A stretch of DNA of 12,165 nucleotides from Lachnospiraceae bacterium (lineage in GTDB: Bacteria; Bacillota; Clostridia; Lachnospirales; Lachnospiraceae), in the NCBI GenBank assembly GCA_003489085.1, contig DNJM01000174.1:9706-21870 (forward strand), given 5' to 3'. The translations under genes and the position numbers were made by a program. The notes under the pieces are model-generated. The model was not told where the DNA came from. It saw only the letters and a list, made by a program, of their open reading frames with translations, and searched no databases. Each line of letters begins with the position of its first letter. The stretch's first letter is position 1. Shown piece after piece: positions 1-6,371 of the stretch.

Positions 1-1525
1 TTGTAGCTTCTGTACAGATTTCTTTAAATTTCTTAGAATCTTCATTATTCCATCCGGTCTTAGCGCCGTTGAAATATCCATTATCCGGATCAAATAAGGT
101 CAGAATCGCACTTGGTTCATTGTAGTATGGGCCCCAGCCGCCAACTGCAATGTCATAATCTCCTGCATCAATCTTCTCCCACATGATGTTCCATTCCATC
201 ATGTCGATCTCTACAGTAATACCAAGAGCGCTTTCCCAGGTCTGCTTATACCATTCTGCCATCTTCTTGGAAAGCTCTGTTGTACCACGGCTTGCATAAC
301 GAATGGTTACCTGAGATGGATCTTCCGGTTTTCCAAGCTCTTTCAGTCCTTCCATCAGAAGTGCCTTTGGATCTGCAAATTCAGCCTGCATTTCTTTTAC
401 GAAATGGTTCTTTCCATCTACCAGCTCTGTATATGTTTTATCTCCAACCATCATGGTATCCGGCATTACAGAATAAATCGGGATTGCCTGACCATCACGC
501 AGAGCATCTACGAATTCCTGACGATCAAATGCTACGGAAAGAGCCTGACGGATCTTGGTATTGGACAGATATTCGTTTCCAAGGTTAAACATTAAGAATT
601 CCGGCGCCATATCCGGTACTGTCTCTGTTGTAGAGATTCCAGCTTCTTCAATGGTCTTTCCCCAGTTCGGGTCTGTTGTACTGATAACATCAATTTCACC
701 GTTAATGAATGCCTGAATGGCAGTAGCAGATTCCTGAATAACCTTCTGAACGATCTTATCCAGCTTAATGTTCTCTACATTCCAGTGATTCGGGTTCTTC
801 GTTACTACTAACTCAGTATTCTGACTCCAGCTTTCTACCTGGAATGGACCGCTGCAGATAATCTTATCAGCAGAAGAACCATATTCTCCGCCCCATTCTT
901 CATATTTATCCTGTCTTACAGGGTAAAGGCTGGAAACCAGTTCCAGGAAATAGCTTGCCGGATGTGTCAGCGTAATTTCCAAAGTCGTATCATCCGTTGC
1001 TTTTACAGCAATATCTTCCGGAGTTTTTCCATTGCTGTATAAAGCTTCACCAAAGTTTACAATCACGCCATCAAACAGCCATGCATTTTCTGCTGCTATT
1101 TCCGGATCTGCCATCAACTTTAAGGTATATTCGAAATCCTTTGCCGTAAATGGTTCGCCATCGCTCCATTTTGCGCCGTCACGAAGGTGGAAAGTATAGG
1201 TGCATCCATCTTCACTGAGGTCCCAGGTTTCTGCTGCTCCAGGAATAACTTCTGTAGTGTTCCCAGGTGCTGCTACGTTTCGTACCAGTGGCTCACAGAT
1301 CATATTATGAGCTGCGTTATCCGGTGCAGTCGTATTCAGAATAGGATTCAGACCTACTACAACACTGTTGGTGCTATAGTTAAATACCTGCTCTGTTCCA
1401 CTGCTCTTGCTGTCGCCGCCTTCGGATTTAGACGTGTCTTTTCCGTCTCCGCCGCAGCCGGTCAGAGCGCCGACTACCAATACGGCTGCCAGCATTCCTG
1501 CCAGCATTCTTGTTCTCTTTTTCAT
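1..1525 (-). CDS. Peptide ABC transporter substrate-binding lipoprotein (SBP family 5), 3' end cut by window edge
   Basis: Extracytoplasmic receptor of the peptide importer encoded just upstream; it should capture di- or oligopeptides and deliver them to the OppBC-like permease. The frame is open from an ATG at 1525 to the left edge, giving 508 codons, while family members usually have about 520-560, so only the C-terminal tail is missing. Residues 1-23 form a lipoprotein signal (MKKRTR, hydrophobic core, lipobox LTGC) with Cys24 as the lipidated residue, followed by a Gly/Ser/Lys-rich linker. Family 5 landmarks follow: an LRDGAKWSDGEPFTAKD segment near residue 120, GPF..W near 220, NPNHW near 235 and a GGWGPYYNEPSA segment near 475. 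The ribosome site AAAGGAGG lies 7 nt upstream of the ATG. It is the last gene of the operon, 39 nt after the oppF-like gene and behind a hairpin. Opp versus Dpp specificity cannot be read from the sequence. Confidence 0.93.
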   Translation of the reverse strand, partial: MKKRTRMLAGMLAAVLVVGALTGCGGDGKDTSKSEGGDSKSSGTEQVFNYSTNSVVVGLNPILNTTAPDNAAHNMICEPLVRNVAAPGNTTEVIPGAAETWDLSEDGCTYTFHLRDGAKWSDGEPFTAKDFEYTLKLMADPEIAAENAWLFDGVIVNFGEALYSNGKTPEDIAVKATDDTTLEITLTHPASYFLELVSSLYPVRQDKYEEWGGEYGSSADKIICSGPFQVESWSQNTELVVTKNPNHWNVENIKLDKIVQKVIQESATAIQAFINGEIDVISTTDPNWGKTIEEAGISTTETVPDMAPEFLMFNLGNEYLSNTKIRQALSVAFDRQEFVDALRDGQAIPIYSVMPDTMMVGDKTYTELVDGKNHFVKEMQAEFADPKALLMEGLKELGKPEDPSQVTIRYASRGTTELSKKMAEWYKQTWESALGITVEIDMMEWNIMWEKIDAGDYDIAVGGWGPYYNEPSAILTLFDPDNGYFNGAKTGWNNEDSKKFKEICTEAT

Positions 1526-1549
1526 TATAAGTTCCTCCTTTTTTATTTA

Positions 1550-1568
1550 TTAACAGCTCTGCTGTTAA
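1550..1568 (-). promoter_or_regulatory. Perfect 8-bp hairpin between the oppF-like gene and the binding-protein gene
   Basis: TTAACAGC at 1550-1557 and GCTGTTAA at 1561-1568 are exact reverse complements around a 3-nt loop. The repeat covers the oppF stop codon (1565-1567) and ends about 12 nt before the ribosome site of the binding-protein gene. On the minus strand an A-rich stretch follows, not a U run, so it is not a classical intrinsic terminator. It may be an mRNA processing or stabilising element, or a protein site; the role is inferred. Confidence 0.55.
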
Positions 1569-2548
1569 TCTCCCAGTTGGTTCAGTTCTTTTACACGGTG
1601 ACATGCTGCAAAATGTCCCGGTGTTACCTCTACCAGCTCCGGTGTTGTCTGACGACACGCATCCGTCGCATAACGGCATCTGGCTGCGAACCGACAGCCC
1701 GGCTTCGGATTGATCGGGCTTGGAATCTCTCCCTCAATCGGAATCCGTTTCTTTCTCTTCTCCTCTTCCGGATCCGGAATCGGAATCGCTGACATCAGCG
1801 CCTTCGTATATGGATGCAGCGGCTTGGTGTACAGTTCATCACTCTCGGCAAATTCTACCATGTTCCCCAGGTACATTACACCAACACGGTCAGAAATATG
1901 CTTTACCATAGACAAATCGTGCGCAATGAATAAATACGTCAGATTCTTTTTCTTCTGCAGTTCAATCAGAAGATTGACAACCTGTGCCTGGATAGACACA
2001 TCCAGTGCGGAAATAGGTTCATCACAAACGATAAATTCCGGTTCAATCGCAAGAGCTCTTGCGATACCGATCCTCTGTCTCTGTCCGCCGGAGAACTCGT
2101 GCGGGAAGCGCAGCGCGTGTTCCTTATTCAGTCCAACCAGCTCCAGCAGTTCATGAATCTTCTTCTGACGCTCTTCTCCTTTATACAAATGATGAATATC
2201 AATTCCTTCGCCAATGATATCCTGAACCGTCATTCGAGGGTTCAAAGAAGAATACGGATCCTGGAAAATGATCTGAGCACGTTTGGTAAACTCCTTCTTT
2301 TCCTTTTTGGACAGGCTGTGGATATCCGTACCATCGAAAATCACCTGGCCGCCTGTTGCCTGATAGAGTCCCATAACTGTTTTTCCGCAGGTTGTCTTAC
2401 CGCAGCCGGACTCTCCTACCAGCCCCAGTGTCTCGCCTTTATAGATCTTGAAATTTACACCGTCAACCGCTTTTAATGTAGCGTTTTTACCGACCTTAAA
2501 ATATTTTTTCAGATCTTTAACCTCAATTAATACCTCTTTTTCTGCCAT
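1565..2548 (-). CDS. oppF: Oligopeptide/dipeptide ABC transporter ATP-binding protein, OppF/DppF-like
   Basis: One of the two cytoplasmic ATPases energising peptide import, expected to pair with the OppD-like protein. Of 327 residues, the nucleotide-binding domain shows Walker A GESGCGKT (45-52), Q-loop Gln96 in IFQDP, signature SGGQRQ (153-158), Walker B IVCDEP with Asp176 and Glu177, D-loop SALD and switch His210. The peptide-transporter C-terminal extension begins with HPYTKAL (245-251) and carries Cys285, Cys291, Cys298 and Cys316. This spacing matches the [4Fe-4S]-binding tail described for some peptide-importer ATPases. ATP-site residues are intact, so it should be catalytically competent. 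The ATG directly abuts the TAA of the preceding gene; its ribosome site AAGGAG lies inside that gene's last codons, implying translational coupling. The Opp/Dpp naming is by family and order only. Confidence 0.95.
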   Translation of the reverse strand: MAEKEVLIEVKDLKKYFKVGKNATLKAVDGVNFKIYKGETLGLVGESGCGKTTCGKTVMGLYQATGGQVIFDGTDIHSLSKKEKKEFTKRAQIIFQDPYSSLNPRMTVQDIIGEGIDIHHLYKGEERQKKIHELLELVGLNKEHALRFPHEFSGGQRQRIGIARALAIEPEFIVCDEPISALDVSIQAQVVNLLIELQKKKNLTYLFIAHDLSMVKHISDRVGVMYLGNMVEFAESDELYTKPLHPYTKALMSAIPIPDPEEEKRKKRIPIEGEIPSPINPKPGCRFAARCRYATDACRQTTPELVEVTPGHFAACHRVKELNQLGD

Positions 2549-3583
2549 TTAGTCCACGCTCCTTCTGATCATACTTTCCGGAAGGCCTTTGGTATCCGCT
2601 TTCGGATGATGCAGCCAGCAGGAACATTCCTGTGAAGCACTGAATCGGGTAACATCCGGATAGCTCTGGCGGCAGATCTGCATTCCGTATTCACATCGTG
2701 GTGCAAAGGAACATCCTGTCGGCGGATTAATCAGATCCGGCGGCGTTCCTTTCAGAGAATAAAGTGTTTCTTTATTGTTGGTGTGCACCTTCGGAACAGA
2801 ATCCAGGAGCGCCCGTGTATATGGGTGGCTATACTGATAGAATATCTCATCCACAGTGCCTCTTTCCACAATTTTCCCGGCATACATAACCTGAATCCGG
2901 TCAGCCACACTCGCGACCACACCCAGATCATGCGTTACCAAAATCACTGCCATGTTCAGTTCCTTCTGCAGCTCACCAATCAGATCCATGATCTGTGCCT
3001 GAATGGTCACATCAAGTGCCGTAGTCGGTTCATCCGCGATCAGCACTTCCGGCTTGCAGGCCAGAGCTACGGCAATCATTGCTCTCTGACGCATTCCGCC
3101 AGAGAATTCAAATGGATACTGCTTCATACGCTCCTTCGCATTCGGGATCTTAACCAACTCCAGCATCTCCAGTGCCTGCTTCTCTGCTTCACTTTTTGCA
3201 ACATTCTGATGAATCAGAATACTTTCCATAATCTGATCCCCAATTTTCATCGTCGGATTCAGGGAAGTCATAGGGTCCTGGAAGATCATGGAAATCTTAC
3301 TTCCGCGGATCTGCGTCATCTGCTTTTCACTGTAATCCAGCAAATTCTCGCCGTGGAACAGGATCTGCGCCCCTTCCTCCTTAGAGATTATTGTATTGGA
3401 TTCCGGCAGGAGTCCCATAATCGCTTTGGAAGTAACGGTTTTACCGCAGCCGGATTCTCCTACAATTGCAAGCGTTTCACCTTTTTCCAGGTAGAAGTCC
3501 ACTCCCCGAACTGCATGTGAAACTCCGGCATATGTACGGAAAGAAACATGTAAATTCTTTACTTCTAATATTTTTTCGCTCAT
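2549..3583 (-). CDS. oppD: Oligopeptide/dipeptide ABC transporter ATP-binding protein, OppD/DppD-like
   Basis: Second cytoplasmic ATPase of the peptide importer, 344 residues. Motifs in order: Walker A GESGCGKT (42-49), Q-loop Gln102 in MIFQDP, signature SGGMRQ (161-166), Walker B LIADEP with Asp184 and Glu185, D-loop TALD, switch His218. The C-terminal oligopeptide-transporter extension follows, with HPYTRALL (253-260) and Cys291, Cys297, Cys304 and Cys320 (Cys322 is an alternative fourth ligand). The SGGMRQ signature and the longer region between Walker A and the Q-loop are typical of OppD/DppD rather than OppF. The start is well set by GGAGGG 8 nt upstream, which overlaps the stop of the oppC-like gene. 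Substrate specificity is set by the receptor and permeases, not by this subunit. Confidence 0.95.
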   Translation of the reverse strand: MSEKILEVKNLHVSFRTYAGVSHAVRGVDFYLEKGETLAIVGESGCGKTVTSKAIMGLLPESNTIISKEEGAQILFHGENLLDYSEKQMTQIRGSKISMIFQDPMTSLNPTMKIGDQIMESILIHQNVAKSEAEKQALEMLELVKIPNAKERMKQYPFEFSGGMRQRAMIAVALACKPEVLIADEPTTALDVTIQAQIMDLIGELQKELNMAVILVTHDLGVVASVADRIQVMYAGKIVERGTVDEIFYQYSHPYTRALLDSVPKVHTNNKETLYSLKGTPPDLINPPTGCSFAPRCEYGMQICRQSYPDVTRFSASQECSCWLHHPKADTKGLPESMIRRSVD

Positions 3584-3595
3584 CTTCAGGCCCTC

Positions 3596-4543
3596 CTACT
3601 GTCTCAGCTTCGGATCCAATGCATCGGAAAGTCCATCTCCGATCAAATGGAAGGACAGCATCGTCAGAATAATCATCAAACATGGGAAGAACAATTGGTG
3701 CGGATAAAACATCAGCTGCTGCTGTCCTGCACTTGCAAGCGCGCCCCAGCTGGTTTCCGGCGGTCTGACTCCCAGCCCGATATAGCTTAAGAATGCCTCA
3801 CTGAAAATGAATCCAGGAACAGACATTGTAATATCTACCATAATAATACCCATCGTATTCGGTAAGAGATGCTTTATAATAATTCTGCCGGTATCGGCCC
3901 CTAACGCCCTGGCAGCCTGCACGTAATCCTGCTCCTTAATCTGGAGAATCTGACCGCGCACCATCCGCGCTGTTCCAACCCATGCAGTCAATGACATTGC
4001 AAATACCAGTGAAAACATGCTGCGGCCCATAACCATGGACAGAATAACCACGATAATCAGATATGGAAGATTTCCGATAAATTCGCAGATTCTCATGAGG
4101 ATATCGTCTACCAATCCGCCCTGCAGTCCGGCTATCGCACCAACCAATGCACCGATGACAAACATAACAAGGGTACAGCACAGGCCAATATAGATGGAAA
4201 TTCTTCCGCCTACACAGACACGTGTAAAAAGGTCTCGCCCCATATCATCGGTTCCGAACCAATACTCACTGCTCGGCAACAAATTTTTCATCGAGGCGTC
4301 AATAAACTGATAATCCTTTCCGGACAAAAGCGGCCCTATAAAAAGAAGGATAATAACCAGGCCAAGAAGAATCAGTCCAAAAAGCGCCAATTTATTTGAG
4401 CGAAACCTTCTCCACACATCTGCCCAATAGGTAAGGGATTTCTTTCCGATGTCTTCACCGGACAATCCCTTTGTACCAACCCGTTCAAATAAATCATCTG
4501 CGAGAGAGAGATCTGTCATATTATTTTGCTGTTTTTCAATCAT
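3596..4543 (-). CDS. oppC: Peptide ABC transporter permease, OppC/DppC-like
   Basis: Second membrane subunit of the importer, 315 residues from the chosen start. The N terminus is a cytoplasmic tail of about 50 residues with an RFRSNKLALFG entry to TM1 (about 52-73). An extracytoplasmic segment with FGTDDMGRDLFTRV (96-109), typical of OppC/DppC, follows. Further membrane segments lie near 117-139, 158-172, 175-190, 232-252 and 284-303. The EAA loop that contacts the ATPases is at about 207-229 (YVQAARALGAD then KHLLPN), and the C terminus has GDGLSDALDPK. The frame extends 20 codons further to an ATG at 4603, but that start overlaps oppB and has no ribosome site. The ATG at 4543 follows GGGGTGGAGAA, 13 nt after the oppB stop. 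An ATG at 4519 has no ribosome site. Opp versus Dpp cannot be resolved. Confidence 0.93.
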   Translation of the reverse strand: MIEKQQNNMTDLSLADDLFERVGTKGLSGEDIGKKSLTYWADVWRRFRSNKLALFGLILLGLVIILLFIGPLLSGKDYQFIDASMKNLLPSSEYWFGTDDMGRDLFTRVCVGGRISIYIGLCCTLVMFVIGALVGAIAGLQGGLVDDILMRICEFIGNLPYLIIVVILSMVMGRSMFSLVFAMSLTAWVGTARMVRGQILQIKEQDYVQAARALGADTGRIIIKHLLPNTMGIIMVDITMSVPGFIFSEAFLSYIGLGVRPPETSWGALASAGQQQLMFYPHQLFFPCLMIILTMLSFHLIGDGLSDALDPKLRQ

Positions 4544-4545
4544 TT

Positions 4546-4555
4546 CTCCACCCCA
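4546..4555 (-). promoter_or_regulatory. Ribosome binding site choosing the oppC-like start at 4543
   Basis: The minus strand reads GGGGTGGAG then AA and ATG. It is purine-rich but off-consensus, and close to the start codon, so initiation may lean on coupling with oppB, whose stop is 13 nt upstream. The longer start at 4603 has nothing comparable. Confidence 0.5.
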
Positions 4556-4556
4556 C

Positions 4557-5492
4557 TTATTTCTTTCCCTTGGTAACACGGATTCTTGGATCCACGACAC
4601 CATATAAAATATCTACAACAATCAACGACCCTACATACAAAAGTGCAAAGAATATCGTAAGTCCGATAATCATCGTGTAATCGTTATCCGATACTGCCTT
4701 TACATAGTAGAATCCCAGTCCCGGAATGGAGAACATCTTCTCCAGAATAAAGGAACCTGCAAAGATACCTGCTACAGCCGGTCCAATCATGGTAACGATC
4801 GGAATCATAGAATTCCGAAGCACATGCTTTTTCACAACTCTTCCTTTGGTACATCCTTTTGCCTTTGCCGTCACGATATAGTCCTCACTGATAACAGACA
4901 GCGTACTGCTCCGCATGTATTTGGTATAAGATGCAATACCTCCAATTGCGTAAGCCGCTACCGGAAGCACATAGTGCTTCAGCTCGCCCCAGCCAAATAC
5001 CGGCACCAGCTTCCACTTAAATGCCAGGAAATACTGCAGCAGCGATGCAAATACGAAGCTCGGTACGCATATAGCAAGTACTACCATAAAACGTATGATG
5101 TGGTCTACCGGTTTTCCCCGGTTCAGGGCTGAGACCAACCCCAGTGATATTCCAATCGTAATCTGGAATAATAACGCCAACAGACCAATCTTGGCTGACA
5201 CCATAGTATTTGTCTTGATAACGTCATTTGCTGACTTTCCGGTATAGATAATGGATTCTCCAAAATCCCCTGTCGTAAGAAGATTCTTCATATAGACGAA
5301 ATATCTCTCTACGACCGGCCTATCAAGACCGTACTTTGCTCTGATGATTGCCTGCGCCTGTTCCGGCATCTGCCCTACTTTGGCTGCAATCGGATCTCCC
5401 GGCGCTCCTGCTACCAGGAAAAATGTGGCCGTTGCTATCAAAAACAACGTCAGAATTGCATATGCAATTCGCTTTCCAATAAATTTCAGCAT
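4557..5492 (-). CDS. oppB: Peptide ABC transporter permease, OppB/DppB-like
   Basis: First membrane subunit of the peptide importer, 311 residues, close to the length of E. coli OppB. TM1 spans about 9-29 and leads into GAPGDPIAAK. The conserved periplasmic-side segment QAIIRAKYGLDRPV follows near 47-60 and GDFGES near 75-80. Later membrane segments lie near 99-121, 132-156, 173-192, 232-250 and 274-298. The EAA loop is at about 205-228 (YIVTAKAKGC then KKHVLRNS). EKMFSIPGLG (251-260) and DILYGVVDPRIR (294-305) are OppB/DppB family signatures. The start is set by AAGGAGGG about 7 nt upstream. It follows the gntR-type gene by 27 nt and precedes the oppC-like gene by 13 nt, so both should lie on one transcript. 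Confidence 0.95.
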   Translation of the reverse strand: MLKFIGKRIAYAILTLFLIATATFFLVAGAPGDPIAAKVGQMPEQAQAIIRAKYGLDRPVVERYFVYMKNLLTTGDFGESIIYTGKSANDVIKTNTMVSAKIGLLALLFQITIGISLGLVSALNRGKPVDHIIRFMVVLAICVPSFVFASLLQYFLAFKWKLVPVFGWGELKHYVLPVAAYAIGGIASYTKYMRSSTLSVISEDYIVTAKAKGCTKGRVVKKHVLRNSMIPIVTMIGPAVAGIFAGSFILEKMFSIPGLGFYYVKAVSDNDYTMIIGLTIFFALLYVGSLIVVDILYGVVDPRIRVTKGKK

Positions 5493-5519
5493 ATAACTTC
5501 CCTCCTTTTATCCTTATAT

Positions 5520-6224
5520 TTATGCCAAAATATTTATTTCCTCTTTCTCTGCCTCCAACTGCGTTGCATTATATAATGTCTCCGGAACAACCATATAATG
5601 ATCCGCAATTGCTTTCACGATCGTCTCCACATCGACCCGATCCTTAAAGAGCTCCAGCATCCGTTGATGATTGGTTCCCAGCACATCATACGGCATCAGA
5701 CCCTGATTCTTCATTGTATAATATGTAGAGGTATTGGCGCCTACCAGAGATTTCCAAAGCCGGAACAGCTTTTTGCATCCGGCTTCTTCTACAATTGCGG
5801 AATGAAAGCGTTCGTCCGCATCTACAATTTCATATAAGTCTTTCTCTTTGGCTGCTTTCTGCAAATCATCAATACTCTGCTGCAGCTTATTCATGCCTTC
5901 CTGCGACATTTTCCCGGAATAAATCCTGACCGCAAGTCCTTCCAGAGTAGATCGGATCAGATACAACTCCGACATCTCTTCATGCGTCAGCATCTTCACC
6001 AGGCATCCTTTATATGGAACGTAACTGATCAGGCCCTCTTCTTCAAGCTGCCGAAGCGCTTCTCTGACCGGCCCCCGGCTCACCTGATACTTTTTTGAAA
6101 TTTCTTCCTCGGTAATTCTTTCTCCCGGTGCAATCTCTGCACGCAGAATCTGCGTCCGCAATATTTCTGCAAGCTGTTCACGTAATGTCTTTTTAGTAAA
6201 TACCGGCTGTCTCTTTCCTGTCAT
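5520..6224 (-). CDS. GntR-family transcriptional regulator with FCD ligand-binding domain
   Basis: Predicted DNA-binding regulator, first gene of the peptide-importer operon. From the ATG at 6224 it is 234 residues. The N-terminal winged helix spans about 10-76, with APGERITEEE, recognition-helix segment SRGPVREALRQLEEEGLI (49-66) and wing VPYKGCLV. The C-terminal helical domain has the FCD metal set: Asp137 and His141 in DERFH, His186 in NHQRML and His209 in ADHY. All four are present, so it should bind a divalent metal, and in this family usually a small carboxylate effector. GAAGGGAG with 8-nt spacing supports 6224; the in-frame ATG at 6251 has only a weak AAGG. Palindromes at the promoter suggest autoregulation and control of the importer (inference). 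The effector is unknown; a peptide-derived acid is possible. Confidence 0.92.
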   Translation of the reverse strand: MTGKRQPVFTKKTLREQLAEILRTQILRAEIAPGERITEEEISKKYQVSRGPVREALRQLEEEGLISYVPYKGCLVKMLTHEEMSELYLIRSTLEGLAVRIYSGKMSQEGMNKLQQSIDDLQKAAKEKDLYEIVDADERFHSAIVEEAGCKKLFRLWKSLVGANTSTYYTMKNQGLMPYDVLGTNHQRMLELFKDRVDVETIVKAIADHYMVVPETLYNATQLEAEKEEINILA

Positions 6225-6232
6225 AGGATAAA

Positions 6233-6240
6233 CTCCCTTC
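6233..6240 (-). promoter_or_regulatory. Ribosome binding site setting the gntR-type start at 6224
   Basis: GAAGGGAG on the minus strand lies 8 nt before the ATG at 6224 and inside the alternative longer frame. It favours the shorter, 234-residue product. Confidence 0.65.
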
Positions 6241-6273
6241 CATGTTCTCATTCTTCTGCCTTAACTTATGGGT

Positions 6274-6302
6274 ATTATACACTATATATCGTCTACTGTC
6301 AA
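6274..6302 (-). promoter_or_regulatory. Consensus sigma-A promoter of the gntR-oppBCDF operon
   Basis: The minus strand carries TTGACA (6297-6302), a 17-nt spacer and TATAAT (6274-6279), matching the vegetative consensus at all 12 positions. Transcription would start near 6267, about 40 nt before the gntR-type ATG. Such a strong promoter with a palindrome on its -35 box fits a repressor-controlled operon. Confidence 0.88.
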
Positions 6303-6313
6303 TTGTTGACAAT
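6297..6313 (-). promoter_or_regulatory. Candidate GntR operator overlapping the -35 box
   Basis: Two overlapping inverted repeats are visible. TGTCAA-TTG-TTGACA occupies 6297-6311 and uses the -35 hexamer as one arm. ATTGT-TG-ACAAT at 6302-6313 has the GT-N2-AC core seen in operators of FadR/UxuR-type GntR regulators. Position and shape suggest binding by the adjacent regulator would block RNA polymerase; binding itself is inferred. Confidence 0.55.
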
Positions 6314-6322
6314 ATTTTCTTC

Positions 6323-6364
6323 AAAAAATGGAGTCTATGCATCATTCTGCACAACCCCATTTTT
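6323..6364 (-). terminator. Rho-independent terminator of tex
   Basis: Seven nucleotides after the tex stop, AAAAATGGGG pairs with CTCCATTTTT (10 bp, one G-U). An inner TGCA/TGCA stem lies around a GAATGA loop. On the minus strand the downstream arm ends in a T run. The A/T symmetry means it could also work on the other strand. It ends about 10 nt before the gntR operator, insulating that promoter from tex read-through. Confidence 0.75.
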
Positions 6365-6371
6365 CGTTCTT

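Noticed and set aside
1550..1568. The oppF/binding-protein hairpin as an intrinsic terminator
   Set aside because: The minus strand continues with an A-rich run, not U residues, and the downstream gene clearly belongs to the same transporter.
1428..1679. An 83-codon minus-strand frame across the oppF/binding-protein junction
   Set aside because: It overlaps both real genes in another frame, and its Arg/Gly-rich product looks like an out-of-frame reading of the lipoprotein signal.
1187..1792. A 201-codon open frame on the plus strand across the binding-protein and oppF-like genes
   Set aside because: Antisense to two strongly conserved genes, rich in Cys, Arg and Ser without domain logic, and no ribosome site; it is a shadow frame.
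4544..4603. A 20-residue extension of the OppC-like permease overlapping oppB
   Set aside because: No ribosome site, and the added residues read through the oppB end; the ATG at 4543 fits the family N terminus better.
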